Assembly: GCF_030409805.1 (NCBI RefSeq)
Contig: NZ_JAUFQP010000001.1
Location: 186,001 to 250,000 of the forward strand
Length of the DNA stretch: 64,000 nucleotides
Origin: Algibacter miyuki
GTDB lineage: Bacteria > Bacteroidota > Bacteroidia > Flavobacteriales > Flavobacteriaceae
Reading direction: 5' to 3'
Part shown: piece after piece, positions 37,206 through 49,059 of the stretch
Numbering within the stretch: the first letter of the stretch is position 1
Layout of the letters: each line of letters starts with the position of its first letter
The notes under the pieces: generated by a model
Database searches by the model: none
What the model was told of the DNA's origin: nothing
The model's input: only the letters and a program-made list of their open reading frames with translations
Made by a program: the position numbers and the translations under genes

Positions 37206-40200
37206 ATGTATAAAAGTCGTTTTTTATTAGGTCTGTTTAGTGTTGTTTGTGGTTTAAATCTCACTAATGCGCAGCAAAAAAATAACCAAGAAAAGCCAAA
37301 CATTATATTTATCCTTACAGATGATCAGCGTTTCGATGCGATTGGTTATGCGGGTAATAAATATGTGGAAACTCCAGAAATGGATAATTTGGCAAAATCT
37401 GGAACATATTTTAAAACAGCCATTGTTACAACACCTATTTGTGCAGCAAGTAGAGCTAGCATATTAACAGGATTGCACGAACGATCACATAACTTTAATT
37501 TTCAAACAGGGAATATTCGAGGAGAATATATGGAAAGCTCGTATCCTACACTTCTTAAAAATAATGGGTATTATACTGGTTTTTATGGTAAATATGGTGT
37601 TCGATATAATGATTTAGATAAGCAATTTGATGAATATGAATCTTATGACCGAAATAACAAGTATAAAGATAAAAGAGGCTACTATTATAAAACAATCGAT
37701 AAAGATACAGTTCATTTAACGCGTTACACGGGCCATCGGGCATTGGAGTTTATTGATAAGAATGCAACTAATAATAAGCCATTTTGTTTGTCGTTAAGTT
37801 TTAGCGCACCACATGCCCATGATGGTGCTATAGATCAATATTTCTGGCAAAATACTACCGATAAGCTTTTACAAGACACTACAATTCCTGGTCCTGAACT
37901 TGCTGATAATAAATATTTTGAAGCCCAGCCTAAAGCTGTTAGAGATGGTTTTAATAGGTTACGTTGGACATGGCGTTACGATTCTCCCGAAAAGTATCAG
38001 CACAGTCTAAAAGGATATTACAGAATGATTTCTGGAATAGATTTGGAAATCAAGAAAATTAGAGAAAAACTAAAAGAAAAAGGTTTAGATAAAAATACGG
38101 TAATCATCGTAATGGGAGACAATGGTTACTTTTTAGGAGAGCGTCAATTAGCAGGTAAATGGTTAATGTACGATAACTCTATTCGGGTGCCATTAATAGT
38201 TTTCGATCCTCGTGTAAACAAACATCAAGATATTAACGATATGGTATTGAATATTGATGTACCCTATACTATTGCAGATATAGCAGGGGTAGAAGCCCCT
38301 AAATCTTGGCAAGGTAAAAGTTTAATGCCTATTGTAAAACAAGAAAGAAATACAATTGAAAGAGATACCATTCTTATAGAGCATATATGGGATTTTGACA
38401 AAATTCCTCCAAGTGAAGGTGTTCGTACTGAAGAGTGGAAATACTTTCGTTATGTGAATGACAAAACTATAGAGGAACTTTATAACCTCAAGAAAGACCC
38501 ACAAGAGATAAATAATTTAATAGGAAAGAAAAAATACCAAAAAGTAGCCCATAAGCTTCGCGAAAAACTAGAGGAGTTAATTAAAAAGAATAGCAATGAA
38601 TTTAGAGCAGCTCCAACCGATTTAACAGTCGAGCTAATAAGAGAGCCGGAAACCGAAGTTAAAGTTTTCGATTTAAATCCAGAACTTGGATGGGCGGTAC
38701 CATTAGGTTCCAAATTTCAATCTGCTTATCAAATATTAGTAGCATCTAAGGAAGCCACTGTTAATGATAATAATGGTGATGTTTGGGATAGCGGTCAAGT
38801 ACGTTCAACAAAATCTACTAATGTAGAATACCAAGGAAAACCATTAAAAGTAGGAGAAACTTATTATTGGAAAGTTCGAATTTGGGATGAGGAAAACCGT
38901 TTAGTTGATTATTCAAAAGCTCAGAAATTTACTATAGGTGAAAGTGATAGTTATATTATTTCTACCGAAAACAAGTTCGTTATCGATAAAATTAAACCAG
39001 CAACATTTGAAAAGAGAGGGGCTTTTTATTTTATAGACTTTGGTAAAGCTGCTTTTGCAACAATGGATTTTAAATATGTAGCAAAAACACCACATACCTT
39101 AACTGTTAGAGTCGGAGAAATGATAGATAACCAGGGCAACGTTAACCGTACACCTCCTGCAAAAAGTAATATTCGTTATCAAGAGTTGAAAATTAATGTA
39201 AAACCAGGTCAAACCAACTATAGAATTCCTGTTCAAACAGACGAAAGAAACACAAGAGCCAACAAAGCCATTCCCTTGCCTGATGGGTTTCCTCCATTGG
39301 TGCCATTTAGGTATGTGGAAATTGAAGGGGCTCAATCCGAAATAGAAGCAAATGATGTTGACCAATTAGCGTTTCATACGTATTGGGATGAAAAAGCTAG
39401 TAGTTTTAATAGTAACAATGATATTTTAAATCAAGTATGGGATCTAAGTAAGTATTCTATAAAAGCAACTACGTTTAACGGACTATATGTTGATGGAGAT
39501 AGAGAGCGTATTCCGTACGAAGCAGATGCTTATCTTAATCAGTTAAGTCATTACACAACCGACAGAGAATATGCTATGGCAAGAAGAACCATAGAATATT
39601 TTATGAAACACCCAACATGGCCAACCGAGTGGCAACAACATGTCGCTTTGTTGATTTATGCAGATTATATGTATACGGGTAATACCGAATTAATAGAACG
39701 CTACTACGAGTCGTTAAAGCATAAATCGCTTTATGAATTGTCAAATGATGACGGTTTAATTACCTCTACAAAGGTAGACGCAGAGTTTATGCGTAAACTC
39801 GGTTTTGAAGAGGGGTACAAAAAGCCACTTACAGATATTGTAGATTGGCCACCCGCTAATTTTAACGGAAGCAAAACAAAAGGAGAACTCGATGGATTTG
39901 TATTTAAACCTTACAGTACGGTAATAAATTCGTTCTTCTACGAGAATATGAAAATCATGTCAGAATTTGCAAAAATACTTGGTAAAACTCATGAAGTTCT
40001 CGATTTCGAATTAAGGGCTTCAAAAGCTAAAAAGGCAGTTAACGAGCAAATGTTTGATAAAGAACGTGGTATTTATGTTGATGGGATAGGTACAGACCAC
40101 GCATCTTTACATGCTAATATGATGCCTTTGGCATTTGGCTTGGTACCCGAAGAATATTATGAATCGGTTGTTAATTTTGTAAAGTCTCGGGGTATGGCTT

Positions 40201-40733
40201 GCAGTGTATATGGTGCACAATTTTTAATGGATGGCTTATATAACGCAGGCGAAGAGGATTATGCGCTCGATTTATTGGCCAGTACTGCCGAAAGGAGTTG
40301 GTACAACATGATTCGTATTGGATCTACAATTACTTTAGAAGCCTGGGACAATAAGTATAAAAATAATTTAGATTGGAATCATGCTTGGGGTGCAGTGCCT
40401 GCAAATGTTATTCCAAGAGGGTTGTGGGGTATCAAACCTAAAACTCCAGGATTTGGAATAGCTACAATAAAACCGCAAATGAGTACGCTAAAAACAAGTG
40501 AAATTACAGTACCAACGGTTCGTGGTGCTATAAAAGCTAAGTACACCCATATTAGTTCCCGATTGCAATCTTACGAAATTGAAATACCGGGTAATATGGT
40601 AGCTGAGTTTTCTTTAGGTGATATAGAGGGAAAAGATTTAATCCATAATGGAGAGAAGGTGGCTTCTGCTTTTGATGCTGTTCAATTATCTCCTGGTAAG
40701 CATACCATTCAATTAAAAATCAATTCGTTTTAA
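37206..40733 (+). CDS. Bifunctional secreted sulfatase / GH78 alpha-L-rhamnosidase fusion
   Basis: 1175 aa. Signal peptide (ends LTNAQ). Residues ~28-465 are an S1 sulfatase: [16 protein letters not shown], formylglycine motif C-A-A-S-R with Cys79, [28 protein letters not shown]. Residues ~470-1175 form a GH78 rhamnosidase: N-terminal beta domain ([14 protein letters not shown]), (alpha/alpha)6 barrel with [16 protein letters not shown] near 762, ITLEAWD and WNHAWGAVP, then a C-terminal beta domain. It would remove a sulfate and then the rhamnose in one polypeptide, as expected for sulfated rhamnose of ulvan. The junction is continuous in frame. A similar fusion is known from the Formosa agariphila ulvan locus (from memory). 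An oxidoreductase gene follows after 89 bp. Confidence 0.93.
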   Translation: MYKSRFLLGLFSVVCGLNLTNAQQKNNQEKPNIIFILTDDQRFDAIGYAGNKYVETPEMDNLAKSGTYFKTAIVTTPICAASRASILTGLHERSHNFNFQTGNIRGEYMESSYPTLLKNNGYYTGFYGKYGVRYNDLDKQFDEYESYDRNNKYKDKRGYYYKTIDKDTVHLTRYTGHRALEFIDKNATNNKPFCLSLSFSAPHAHDGAIDQYFWQNTTDKLLQDTTIPGPELADNKYFEAQPKAVRDGFNRLRWTWRYDSPEKYQHSLKGYYRMISGIDLEIKKIREKLKEKGLDKNTVIIVMGDNGYFLGERQLAGKWLMYDNSIRVPLIVFDPRVNKHQDINDMVLNIDVPYTIADIAGVEAPKSWQGKSLMPIVKQERNTIERDTILIEHIWDFDKIPPSEGVRTEEWKYFRYVNDKTIEELYNLKKDPQEINNLIGKKKYQKVAHKLREKLEELIKKNSNEFRAAPTDLTVELIREPETEVKVFDLNPELGWAVPLGSKFQSAYQILVASKEATVNDNNGDVWDSGQVRSTKSTNVEYQGKPLKVGETYYWKVRIWDEENRLVDYSKAQKFTIGESDSYIISTENKFVIDKIKPATFEKRGAFYFIDFGKAAFATMDFKYVAKTPHTLTVRVGEMIDNQGNVNRTPPAKSNIRYQELKINVKPGQTNYRIPVQTDERNTRANKAIPLPDGFPPLVPFRYVEIEGAQSEIEANDVDQLAFHTYWDEKASSFNSNNDILNQVWDLSKYSIKATTFNGLYVDGDRERIPYEADAYLNQLSHYTTDREYAMARRTIEYFMKHPTWPTEWQQHVALLIYADYMYTGNTELIERYYESLKHKSLYELSNDDGLITSTKVDAEFMRKLGFEEGYKKPLTDIVDWPPANFNGSKTKGELDGFVFKPYSTVINSFFYENMKIMSEFAKILGKTHEVLDFELRASKAKKAVNEQMFDKERGIYVDGIGTDHASLHANMMPLAFGLVPEEYYESVVNFVKSRGMACSVYGAQFLMDGLYNAGEEDYALDLLASTAERSWYNMIRIGSTITLEAWDNKYKNNLDWNHAWGAVPANVIPRGLWGIKPKTPGFGIATIKPQMSTLKTSEITVPTVRGAIKAKYTHISSRLQSYEIEIPGNMVAEFSLGDIEGKDLIHNGEKVASAFDAVQLSPGKHTIQLKINSF

Positions 40734-40822
40734 TTGAAGTGAAGCGTGTAGAAATTAAATAAAATGAGCGATTACAACAGTTTTATTGTGATAAAATAGC
40801 AATAGAATAGTCTTTCAATTTC

Positions 40823-41794
40823 ATGGAAAATAAAAAAATTAATTGGGGAATTATTGGTTGTGGAGATGTAACCGAAGTTAAAAGCGGACCTGCTTTTCAG
40901 AAGGTTAAAAACTCCTGTTTAATAGGTGTTATGAGACGACAAGAAGCCAAAGTTATTGATTTTGCTAAACGTCATGGTGTTGCTTATTGGACTACGAATG
41001 CAACTGAATTGATAGAAAATAAAGAGGTAAATGCGGTTTACGTGGCTACACCGCCTTCATCCCATTTAAAATATGCACTTCAAGCTATTAAAGCAGGAAA
41101 ACATGTGTATTTAGAAAAACCAATGGTCCTTAATACACATGAAGCAGAAGTGCTTTTAAGTGCTGTAAAAAAAAATAAAGCCAAAGTTACTGTGGCGCAT
41201 TACCGTCGCGAATTGCCTGTTTTTAAAAAGGTGAAAACATTATTGGATAGTAATAGTATCGGCAAAGTGGCTTCAGTAAAAATAGTAATTAAACAAAAAG
41301 ATAATACGAGCTTAATAGCTAAGACTGAAGACAATTGGAGATTGAACCAAGAAATTTCTGGAGGTGGATATTTTCATGATATTGCTCCTCATCAAATCGA
41401 CTTAATGTGTCATTATTTTGGAGAGGTTGAAATCATTAAAAAGGGATTCCAGGACGTAGCGCAATATTCGAAGCAAAATGTAGCTGGCGAGATGATATTT
41501 AAAAATGGGGTAAAGTTCACTGGCCTCTGGAATTTCAACGCGTCCGAAGATATGGATAGCTGTATTATTCATGGAGAAAAAGGGCGTATAGTATTTTCTT
41601 TTTATAACGATACGATAAGCCTATCGGTTTGTGGAAAGACCGAAATTTATAAATATGACACACCCGAACATGTGCAACAACCTATGATTGATAAAACCGT
41701 GCACTATTTTTTAAGTAATAGTCTTAATCCGTGTTCTGTATGCGAGGCTGCCGTTGTAACCCAAATCATGGATGTGTTTTGTGGAATTAAATGA
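40823..41794 (+). CDS. Gfo/Idh/MocA-family NAD(P)-dependent oxidoreductase
   Basis: 323 aa, no signal peptide, cytoplasmic. Rossmann motif WGIIGCGDVTEVKSGPAF at the N-terminus, then VYVATPPSSHLKYALQAIKAGKHVYLEKPM with the conserved Glu-Lys-Pro near 96-98. The C-terminal alpha/beta domain has GGGYFHDIAPHQIDLM, carrying the conserved Asp and His. It probably oxidises or reduces a sugar or sugar acid released from the polysaccharide; the substrate is not evident. Its place between the fusion enzyme and GH3 in one strand suggests co-expression, and it is one of the few cytoplasmic products of this block. Confidence 0.88.
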   Translation: MENKKINWGIIGCGDVTEVKSGPAFQKVKNSCLIGVMRRQEAKVIDFAKRHGVAYWTTNATELIENKEVNAVYVATPPSSHLKYALQAIKAGKHVYLEKPMVLNTHEAEVLLSAVKKNKAKVTVAHYRRELPVFKKVKTLLDSNSIGKVASVKIVIKQKDNTSLIAKTEDNWRLNQEISGGGYFHDIAPHQIDLMCHYFGEVEIIKKGFQDVAQYSKQNVAGEMIFKNGVKFTGLWNFNASEDMDSCIIHGEKGRIVFSFYNDTISLSVCGKTEIYKYDTPEHVQQPMIDKTVHYFLSNSLNPCSVCEAAVVTQIMDVFCGIK

Positions 41795-41834
41795 ATTATA
41801 ATTTTTAATAGAAAAATAAACGATTTAAGCTAAA

Positions 41835-44105
41835 ATGAAGAAATTACTATTTACATTTTTAATAACAACGGGTACTATACTTTTTTCTTGTCAAAAAAGT
41901 GAAGCACAATCAAAAGATTATAAAGATGCTCGTTTATCTGTAGAAGAACGTGTAGAGGCTTTATTGCCCAACCTTTCTTTAGAAGAAAAAGTATCTCAAA
42001 TGCGTATATTTCATGCAAACATTGGGGTAGAAGCAGATGAAAAGGGAAGCTTGAAATTATCTGATAGAGTAGTAAAAAAACTTAAATTAGGTATAGCAGG
42101 AATAAAAAATCCAGCAGAACATATGGATGCTCTTGCTGCTGCAAAATTTAATAATGAACTTCAAAAATACATTATAGAGCATAACCGTTGGGGAATTCCA
42201 GCGTTATTTGTTACCGAATCTTATAATGGTGTGGATGCCGAAGGGTGTACAAAATTTGGTCGTCCCATTGCATCAGCGGCGTCATTTAATCCGGAATTGG
42301 TGAATCGTATTTGGGATGTGGTAGGAAAAGAAGCTCGTTTACGTGGGATGCATATGTGCCATTCTCCTGAAGCCGATTTGGTTAGAGATCCGCGTTTTGG
42401 ACGGATGAGTGAGGCCTTTGGAGAAGATACTTATTTAACAACCCAAATGGTTACTAATGCCATAAAAGGGGTTCAAGGGGATTATGAAGGTTTAGGTAAA
42501 GGTACACATATTGGTGCTGTGGCTAAGCATTTTGCAGGATATGGACAGGTGTTAGGTGGTACTAATTTTGCTGCCATTGAAATATCGGATAGAACATTAA
42601 TAGATGAAATATATCCACCTTTTGAAGCCGCAGTTAAAGATGCTAAATCTTTAGGTATTATGGCATCACACGGCGATCTAAATGGTATTGCGAGTCATGG
42701 AAATCCTCAATTATTAACGGGGACACTTCGCGATGATTGGGGGTTTAAGGGTTACGTTGTCTCTGATGCTAATGATATTGGACGTTTACATTATTTTATG
42801 AAAGTTGCTGAAACACCTGAAGCAGCCGCACAAATGGGATTAGAAGCTGGTGTAGATATAGATTTGTATGCGGAAGATGCTTATGCTTTACTTCCTGAAA
42901 TGGTAAAGAAAAATCCTGAAATTGAAAAATTAATAGATAGATCGGTAAGACGTGTTTTAAGAACTAAATTTATATTAGGATTGTTTGATAACCCATATAT
43001 CGATATTGCAGAAGTTGAAAAAGGAGTGCGTGCACAATCATCGTTAGAATTAGCAAAGGAGTCCGATTTAGAATCTATTATTTTACTTAAAAACGAAAAT
43101 AATACGCTTCCGTTAAATAAAAATAAAAAAACTAAAATAGCGCTTTTAGGGCCTTTGGTTAAAGAGAATACAACAGAAATGTTTAAATCTGTTGTTGGTA
43201 AGAATATTCAATTTGTATCAGAAAAAGGATTTCATTTAACGGATGAAAAAGGAGGGAATCCTAAGTTATTAGATAAAGATCCAAAAGCCATAGCTAAGAT
43301 GGTTGAAATAGCTAAAAATTCAGATTTAACTATCTTATTTTTAGGAGGTGATGAGTTTACTTCAAAAGAAGCTTTTTTTACAAACGCTATTGGAGATCGA
43401 GCAACTATTGCTCCCGTTGGTGCTCAAGATGAACTTATAGAAAAAATAAAAGCTATAGGAAAACCTGTAATTGTGGTTTTAAAACACCGTAGAACACTCT
43501 CTATTAATACCATTTCGGAGCAAGCTGATGCTATTTTAGACACCTGGGATTTAAGTGAGTTTGGAGATCAATCAACAGCTAAAATCATTTTTGGAGTGGT
43601 GTCACCTTCTGGTAAATTACCTGTTACGGTTCCCCGATCTATTGGTCAATTACCTTTTCATTATAGTATGAAAGAAATCAATTATAAAAAAGGGTACTTA
43701 TTTATGGAAGATGGTCCCATATATCCCTTTGGTTATGGTTTAAGTTATGTTAATTTTGAGTATTCGAATATTAATATTTCTAATTCAGAAATCACTCCTG
43801 ATTCTGTAATTGAAGTTAGTATAAAAGTTACAAATACAGGGGCTATCAAGGCTAAAGAAGTGGTTCAAATGTATATAAAAGATGAAATAGGCTCGGTAAC
43901 TAGACCCGATAAAGAGTTGAAGGGGTTTGATAAAATTCAACTCAATCCAGGAGAAAGCCAAACCGTAAGTTTTAAAATTACACCTAAAATGTTGAAATTT
44001 ACTGGACTTAACATGGAAAAAATATTAGAGGCAGGAAGTTATACTGTAAAAGTAGGTTCATCATCAGAAAATTATTTAGAAACAACATTTAAACTAAAAA
44101 AATAA
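41835..44105 (+). CDS. GH3 family beta-glycosidase (beta-xylosidase/glucosidase type)
   Basis: 756 aa, exported (signal peptide with LFSC as a possible lipobox, Cys19). GH3 N-terminal barrel: [51 protein letters not shown], with the nucleophile Asp in [14 protein letters not shown] near residue 310. The alpha/beta sandwich domain ([50 protein letters not shown]) and a C-terminal fibronectin III-like domain ([15 protein letters not shown]...) follow. It may remove xylose or glucose-type residues; in an ulvan setting, xylose is the likely leaving group (inference). The GH105 gene starts 2 nt after its stop, so the two are translationally close. Confidence 0.93.
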   Translation: MKKLLFTFLITTGTILFSCQKSEAQSKDYKDARLSVEERVEALLPNLSLEEKVSQMRIFHANIGVEADEKGSLKLSDRVVKKLKLGIAGIKNPAEHMDALAAAKFNNELQKYIIEHNRWGIPALFVTESYNGVDAEGCTKFGRPIASAASFNPELVNRIWDVVGKEARLRGMHMCHSPEADLVRDPRFGRMSEAFGEDTYLTTQMVTNAIKGVQGDYEGLGKGTHIGAVAKHFAGYGQVLGGTNFAAIEISDRTLIDEIYPPFEAAVKDAKSLGIMASHGDLNGIASHGNPQLLTGTLRDDWGFKGYVVSDANDIGRLHYFMKVAETPEAAAQMGLEAGVDIDLYAEDAYALLPEMVKKNPEIEKLIDRSVRRVLRTKFILGLFDNPYIDIAEVEKGVRAQSSLELAKESDLESIILLKNENNTLPLNKNKKTKIALLGPLVKENTTEMFKSVVGKNIQFVSEKGFHLTDEKGGNPKLLDKDPKAIAKMVEIAKNSDLTILFLGGDEFTSKEAFFTNAIGDRATIAPVGAQDELIEKIKAIGKPVIVVLKHRRTLSINTISEQADAILDTWDLSEFGDQSTAKIIFGVVSPSGKLPVTVPRSIGQLPFHYSMKEINYKKGYLFMEDGPIYPFGYGLSYVNFEYSNINISNSEITPDSVIEVSIKVTNTGAIKAKEVVQMYIKDEIGSVTRPDKELKGFDKIQLNPGESQTVSFKITPKMLKFTGLNMEKILEAGSYTVKVGSSSENYLETTFKLKK

Positions 44106-44107
44106 AA

Positions 44108-45238
44108 ATGAAAAAATTGGTATTAAAGTTACTGGCAGTATATACGTTAATTGGTTGTGCAGTGCCTCACAAGGCAGTTGCACAAATGGCGTTAGATAAT
44201 TCTGAGATTGAAGCATCAATGATTAAAGCCTTAGAGTGGCAAGAAGCACACCCTATTTTTGCTATCGCTCCTACAGATTGGACGGCAGGGGCCTATTATA
44301 CCGGAGTGGCTCGAGCACATAAAACCACCAAGGATATGATGTATATGGCTGCTTTAAAAAATCAAGCGTATAATAACGATTGGCAAACGTATAATAGATT
44401 ATACCACGCCGATGATGTGGCTATATCGTACAGCTATCTCTATGTTGGAATGAACGATAAGCGACCAGGTTTTGTAAACTTAGAACCTACTCAGAAATTC
44501 TTAGATGCACATTTATTTGAAGATAATATTTGGAAATCGGGTAAAGATAAAACCACTAGTGGTAAAACTATTTTATGGTGGTGGTGTGATGCTTTATTTA
44601 TGGCGCCGCCCGTATTAAATTTATATGCAAAGCATACTAATCAGCCTAAGTATTTAGATGAGATGCATAAATTTTATATGGAAACCTACAATCAATTATT
44701 CGATAAGGAAGAGCGCTTATTTGCAAGAGATATGCGTTATGTTTGGAAGGGCAATAATAAAGATGAGAAAGAACCAAACGGAAAGAAAATATTTTGGTCT
44801 AGAGGAAATGGCTGGGTATTAGGAGGTTTAGCACTACTTTTAGACGACATGCCTAAGGAATACAAACACCGACCATTTTATGAAAATCTTTTTAAAGTAA
44901 TGGCGTCAAGAATTTTGGAACTGCAACCAGAAGATGGTTTATGGCGTACTAGTTTATTATGTCCTGAAGCTTATGACCACGGCGAAGTAAGCGGTAGTGG
45001 CTTCTATACATTTGCTTTAGCATGGGGTGTAAATAATGAAATATTGGATAAGGCGAAATACCAACCAGCTGTAAAAAAAGCATGGCAAGCATTAAAGAAA
45101 TGTCAACACAGCGATGGTAGAGTAGGTTGGGTTCAAAATATTGGAGCTTCTCCTGAGCCTGCGTCTGCAGATAGCTGGCAAAATTTTGGTACCGGAGCAT
45201 TTTTAATGGCAGGAAGCGAAGTTCTGAAATTAAAATAA
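44108..45238 (+). CDS. GH105 unsaturated uronyl/rhamnoglycuronyl hydrolase
   Basis: 376 aa. The N-terminus has a lipobox-like IGC (Cys17) within a signal peptide ending VAQ; either a lipoprotein or a secreted form. The (alpha/alpha)6 barrel carries GH105 marks: [40 protein letters not shown] with the catalytic Asp near 160, [12 protein letters not shown] near 232, [24 protein letters not shown]. It hydrates the 4,5-unsaturated uronic acid left on oligosaccharides by a polysaccharide lyase. This implies that a lyase operates in the same pathway, the best candidate in the window being the BNR_4 protein at 53183. Confidence 0.93.
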   Translation: MKKLVLKLLAVYTLIGCAVPHKAVAQMALDNSEIEASMIKALEWQEAHPIFAIAPTDWTAGAYYTGVARAHKTTKDMMYMAALKNQAYNNDWQTYNRLYHADDVAISYSYLYVGMNDKRPGFVNLEPTQKFLDAHLFEDNIWKSGKDKTTSGKTILWWWCDALFMAPPVLNLYAKHTNQPKYLDEMHKFYMETYNQLFDKEERLFARDMRYVWKGNNKDEKEPNGKKIFWSRGNGWVLGGLALLLDDMPKEYKHRPFYENLFKVMASRILELQPEDGLWRTSLLCPEAYDHGEVSGSGFYTFALAWGVNNEILDKAKYQPAVKKAWQALKKCQHSDGRVGWVQNIGASPEPASADSWQNFGTGAFLMAGSEVLKLK

Positions 45239-45359
45239 ACTAAATATTCGTTGGTATTCATAATATACTTGGTAGCCTGAAAATAATTTGGGGATACCTA
45301 AAGTATAATATTATAACAGAAAACTGATAAGTATAAAATTAATCGTAATAATAAAATAG

Positions 45360-47132
45360 ATGAATTTTCCTAGATTAAAGTTTTTTAAGAATTTAATGTT
45401 TTTATTTATTGTAATACTTTCTATAAGTTGCCAGAATAAAAATAAAAAGGATAAACCATCAACTATTTTAGACCAACAGAAACGCCCCAATATCTTATGG
45501 TTAGTTACTGAAGATATGGGGGCGTATATTCCGCCTTTTGGAGATTCAACAGTAGTAACACCACATTTAAGTCGATTAGCAAATGAAGGTGTGATTTATC
45601 CCAATTTGTATTCAACTTCTGGGGTTTGTGCTCCAAGTCGGGCGGCAATAGCTACGGGAATGTATCCGTCAAGTATAGGGGCAAACCATATGCGAACCAA
45701 TAGCTACACAAAAGAAAGAGGGCTTCCTGCCTACGAGGCCGTACCGCCTTCTGATGTAAAAATAATTAGTGAATGGTTACGTATGGAAGGCTATTATTGT
45801 ACTAATAATTATAAAACAGATTATCAATTTAATGCCCCAGCCACGGCATGGGATGAAAGCAGTGTTTATGCCCATTGGAGAAACAGAGCAGATAATCAAC
45901 CGTTTTTTGCCGTTTTTAATTTTACAGAAACACATGAGTCGGGGTTGTTCGAGCCATACGGATTTAGAGAAATTGAAACCCGTCTATATCACGCAGGAGA
46001 TAGAAATTACAATTGGAAAAACAAGAATGCTTCTCATGCGAAAAATAGAATGGCAGAGGCGGAAACACCAAAGCACCTTCCGTTGGATACAGAATTTAAT
46101 ATCCCTCCGTATTTACCAGATACAGATGTTGTGAAACGAGATATGTGGAAGGTTTACAACAATATTGCCGAAATGGATAGCCAAGTAGGTGCGGTATTAA
46201 AACAATTGGAGGATGATGGCTTATTGGAAAACACCATTATCTTTTTTTATGGGGACCACGGTGGCCCATTACCTAGAGAAAAGCGACTTATTTATGATTC
46301 GGGATTAAACACTCCCATGATTATTCGTTTTCCGAAAAAGAAGCGTGCAGGAACAAAAGATGATCAATTGATAAGTTTTGTAGATTTTGCCCCAACGTTA
46401 TTGGCGCTTATAGGAGAGAAACCAAAACCATACATGCAAGGACAACCCTTTTTAAATGCTTATAATACAGAAAAACGAGAATATATACATGCAGCTGCCG
46501 ATCGTTTTGATGCAGAAACAGATGTGATAAGAGCTGTGAGAGACCAACGTTTTAAATATATTAGAAATTATAGGCCAGAACAAGGGTATTATTTGCCAAT
46601 AACATATAGAGAGCGAATTCCAACCATGCAAGAATTATTGAGGTTGAAAACAGAGGGTAAACTTAATGATATTCAAAAACAGTGGTTCAGGGAAAGAAAA
46701 CCCAAAGAAGAACTGTTTGATTGTGAAACAGATCCTTTTGAGTTAAACAATTTGGCGGATAACCCTAATTATCAAAATAAACTTAGCGAATTAAGTAACG
46801 AAATGGACAGGTGGTTAAAAACGATTGGTGACAATCCTTATTTGCCAGAAGTAGAGCTGATTAATAAGCTATGGAATGAAAATAAAACACAACCAAAAAC
46901 ATCCGTCCCCATTATTTCTAATGAAAATGGAAAAGTAAAAATAACATGTGAAACCGTTGGAGCCTCCATTGGATATAGAATAATAAATGAAGGAGATAAT
47001 ACAACACAGTCATGGGACATATACCAAACTCCATTTTCAATTGCTCCTGATGTAAAATTGGAATGTTTTGCACATCGTATTGGTTTTGAGCCAAGCAAAA
47101 CTATTCGTATTTCGGCATCAAATAAGCTTTAG
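45360..47132 (+). CDS. S1-family sulfatase, lipoprotein, resembles S1_8 (sulfamidase-like) group
   Basis: 590 aa. Lipobox LSISC with Cys24. NILWLVTEDMGAYIPPFGD replaces the usual TDD with TED, as in heparan-N-sulfatase-like members. Formylglycine motif C-A-P-S-R with Cys90, then GMYPSSIGANHMRT typical of S1_8. Later FFYGDHGGPLPREK supplies the metal Asp/His. A C-terminal ~80-residue beta domain follows (VKITCETVGASIGYR). It is likely to desulfate ulvan-type oligosaccharides rather than sulfamates. It lies 121 bp after GH105 and about 290 bp before the GH39-like gene; the latter gap (47133-47424) holds no recognised gene. Confidence 0.92.
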   Translation: MNFPRLKFFKNLMFLFIVILSISCQNKNKKDKPSTILDQQKRPNILWLVTEDMGAYIPPFGDSTVVTPHLSRLANEGVIYPNLYSTSGVCAPSRAAIATGMYPSSIGANHMRTNSYTKERGLPAYEAVPPSDVKIISEWLRMEGYYCTNNYKTDYQFNAPATAWDESSVYAHWRNRADNQPFFAVFNFTETHESGLFEPYGFREIETRLYHAGDRNYNWKNKNASHAKNRMAEAETPKHLPLDTEFNIPPYLPDTDVVKRDMWKVYNNIAEMDSQVGAVLKQLEDDGLLENTIIFFYGDHGGPLPREKRLIYDSGLNTPMIIRFPKKKRAGTKDDQLISFVDFAPTLLALIGEKPKPYMQGQPFLNAYNTEKREYIHAAADRFDAETDVIRAVRDQRFKYIRNYRPEQGYYLPITYRERIPTMQELLRLKTEGKLNDIQKQWFRERKPKEELFDCETDPFELNNLADNPNYQNKLSELSNEMDRWLKTIGDNPYLPEVELINKLWNENKTQPKTSVPIISNENGKVKITCETVGASIGYRIINEGDNTTQSWDIYQTPFSIAPDVKLECFAHRIGFEPSKTIRISASNKL

Positions 47133-47424
47133 GTTCTTAGTAATAATAAATGTTTATAACTTAAAATCATTAGTTTACCGAACATAAAGATAGGTTTGTC
47201 TTTCATAGTGTTTTTTTTATGAAAAGCCTGTTTTGGGGGATATTATAGCACGCTTGTATTCTATTCATTAGAGAGCTGTTTATTCAATTATAAAATAATA
47301 ATAGGAGCTTTTTTAAACGGGGGCTTGCTAAGCAGCCTAAGTAAACTCTATCTCAAATTAGCATATTCAAGAGGTTCTAAAAACTAAAAATAGTACTAGG
47401 TAATATAGAAATAAATAAAGTTTA

Positions 47425-48894
47425 ATGATAGATAAAAAAATAAGCAGGTTGTCAAAAACGATAATAATATTGTTTTTGCTTTATCCATTAATTTCTATTA
47501 AGGCGCAAGCACAAATTGTTTTGGAAACAGATTTTACAAATCCTACAAATGTGAAACAAGAAATGCGCTATCATTTAAACGTTTTCAACAGGATTACGCC
47601 TTTAAATGGGGTTAAGGTTTCAAAAGCCAACGGTAATTCTAAGATTTGTATAGTAAGGCCGCTTGGAGGTATTGCTAGTAAAGGAAAGGCTGATATAACC
47701 AAGGATTCTTATAAGTGGGATGCTAATTCTAAAAAATTCTATACAGATTTTACCTTGTTAAAAAAGCAGATAGATGGTGTTTTTAATCAAGGGTTAGGTA
47801 TTCATCAAATTGTATTAGATAATCCATCCTGGGCATTTCAACGTAATGAAAAGGGAGAGCTAATTGGGGACTCTTTAAAAATTTCTACCTACGGAAACGC
47901 AGAACCTCCTAGAGACTATAAGGCTTGGGGCAATTATTTAAAAGATGTTATGGCGTTTCTTGTGGAGACTTATGGTGAAGAGAGGATGCTGAAAACACAG
48001 TTTGATATAGGTCGTGAAATAGGAACTCCAACCCATTGGTCTGGTACCAAAGCGCAGTTTTTTGAGTTTTATAAAGTATCAATTACAGCTATTAGGGAAG
48101 TGCTTCCTAAGGCAAAAGTAGGTACGCATTTCCTTTGGGGCTCTTCTAATAAAGCCTGGGGAACCGATTTTGTAAAATGGAGTAAAGCGAATAAGGTGCA
48201 TTATGATTTTGTTGGTGTTTCTTTTTATCCCTTTTACGATAAACCAAACCGTACTAATTTTAAAGAAGTGTATGCTAAAGATTTTGCAGTAATTAAAGAT
48301 ATCCCAGAATGGGATGAAAAGGCAAAACTCGAGATGCATGAATACGCTTTAATTAAAAGCTTGAGCAAGGCAGGGAACTCCTTTGTAAATGCATCAAAAG
48401 CGCATCAAAATTCATTTATAGTCGGGCTTATGAAAATGTTTTACGAAAACAATATGCAAAATGTTTTTCAATGGGGGCAAGGAACAAAGCATGAGCTAGC
48501 CGATAAAGCCCTTTTAGAGATGCAAGGAAATATCTATTATAAGTCTAAAAAGAAAGGAGCAGAATTATCCAAAACTAGTTATGTTGATGCTATATTTTCT
48601 AAAGATGTTTCAAAGCGTAAATATAACATCTTGGCGTATAATTACAATGCTAATCCTAAAGCAGCAGCTGCAGCGCATTTAAAAATAAGTGCAAAAGTTA
48701 ATATTCCGCCGGGTACAAAAGTAAAGGTAAGATCTTCAATTTATAATGAAAAAGAGGATCCCTCTCCTTGGTCTAAATGGCGTGAAATAACTACCAACGG
48801 AAATGAGAAAACCAAATCTAATATTTCTTTTGAAGCAGAGCTACCCGTATTTTCTTTTTTGAAATATGAAGTTATGCTCTCGGATTCATATTAA
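47425..48894 (+). CDS. GH39-like secreted glycosidase
   Basis: 489 aa; signal peptide (ends AQAQ). TIM-barrel sequence: VRPLGGIASKGKAD, VLDNPSWAFQRNEKGE, YKAWGNYLKDVMAFLVETYG, then FDIGREIGTPTHWSGT, where a Glu lies at the usual acid/base place but preceded by Arg rather than Asn, FVGVSFYPFYD, and KLEMHEYAL with a candidate nucleophile Glu. The C-terminal ~110 residues form a beta domain (KYNILAYNYNANP, PVFSFLKYEVML). GH39 includes beta-xylosidases and iduronidases; in an ulvan locus, either uronic acid or xylose would fit. The family match is by overall pattern and position relative to the sulfatase and GH105, so moderately sure. Confidence 0.7.
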   Translation: MIDKKISRLSKTIIILFLLYPLISIKAQAQIVLETDFTNPTNVKQEMRYHLNVFNRITPLNGVKVSKANGNSKICIVRPLGGIASKGKADITKDSYKWDANSKKFYTDFTLLKKQIDGVFNQGLGIHQIVLDNPSWAFQRNEKGELIGDSLKISTYGNAEPPRDYKAWGNYLKDVMAFLVETYGEERMLKTQFDIGREIGTPTHWSGTKAQFFEFYKVSITAIREVLPKAKVGTHFLWGSSNKAWGTDFVKWSKANKVHYDFVGVSFYPFYDKPNRTNFKEVYAKDFAVIKDIPEWDEKAKLEMHEYALIKSLSKAGNSFVNASKAHQNSFIVGLMKMFYENNMQNVFQWGQGTKHELADKALLEMQGNIYYKSKKKGAELSKTSYVDAIFSKDVSKRKYNILAYNYNANPKAAAAAHLKISAKVNIPPGTKVKVRSSIYNEKEDPSPWSKWREITTNGNEKTKSNISFEAELPVFSFLKYEVMLSDSY

Positions 48895-49059
48895 AAACCT
48901 TGTATCGATTGTTTTGGAGACTTAATTTTTTAAATATTATAAAGTGTAAATAAATCTTTTTTAGCATTTAAAATTTTAAGTTATACCATTTACTATATAT
49001 GTTTTTTCAATTAAAACTAAAGAACTAATTACATCAATTTAATTTAACTAGTCCAAGTA

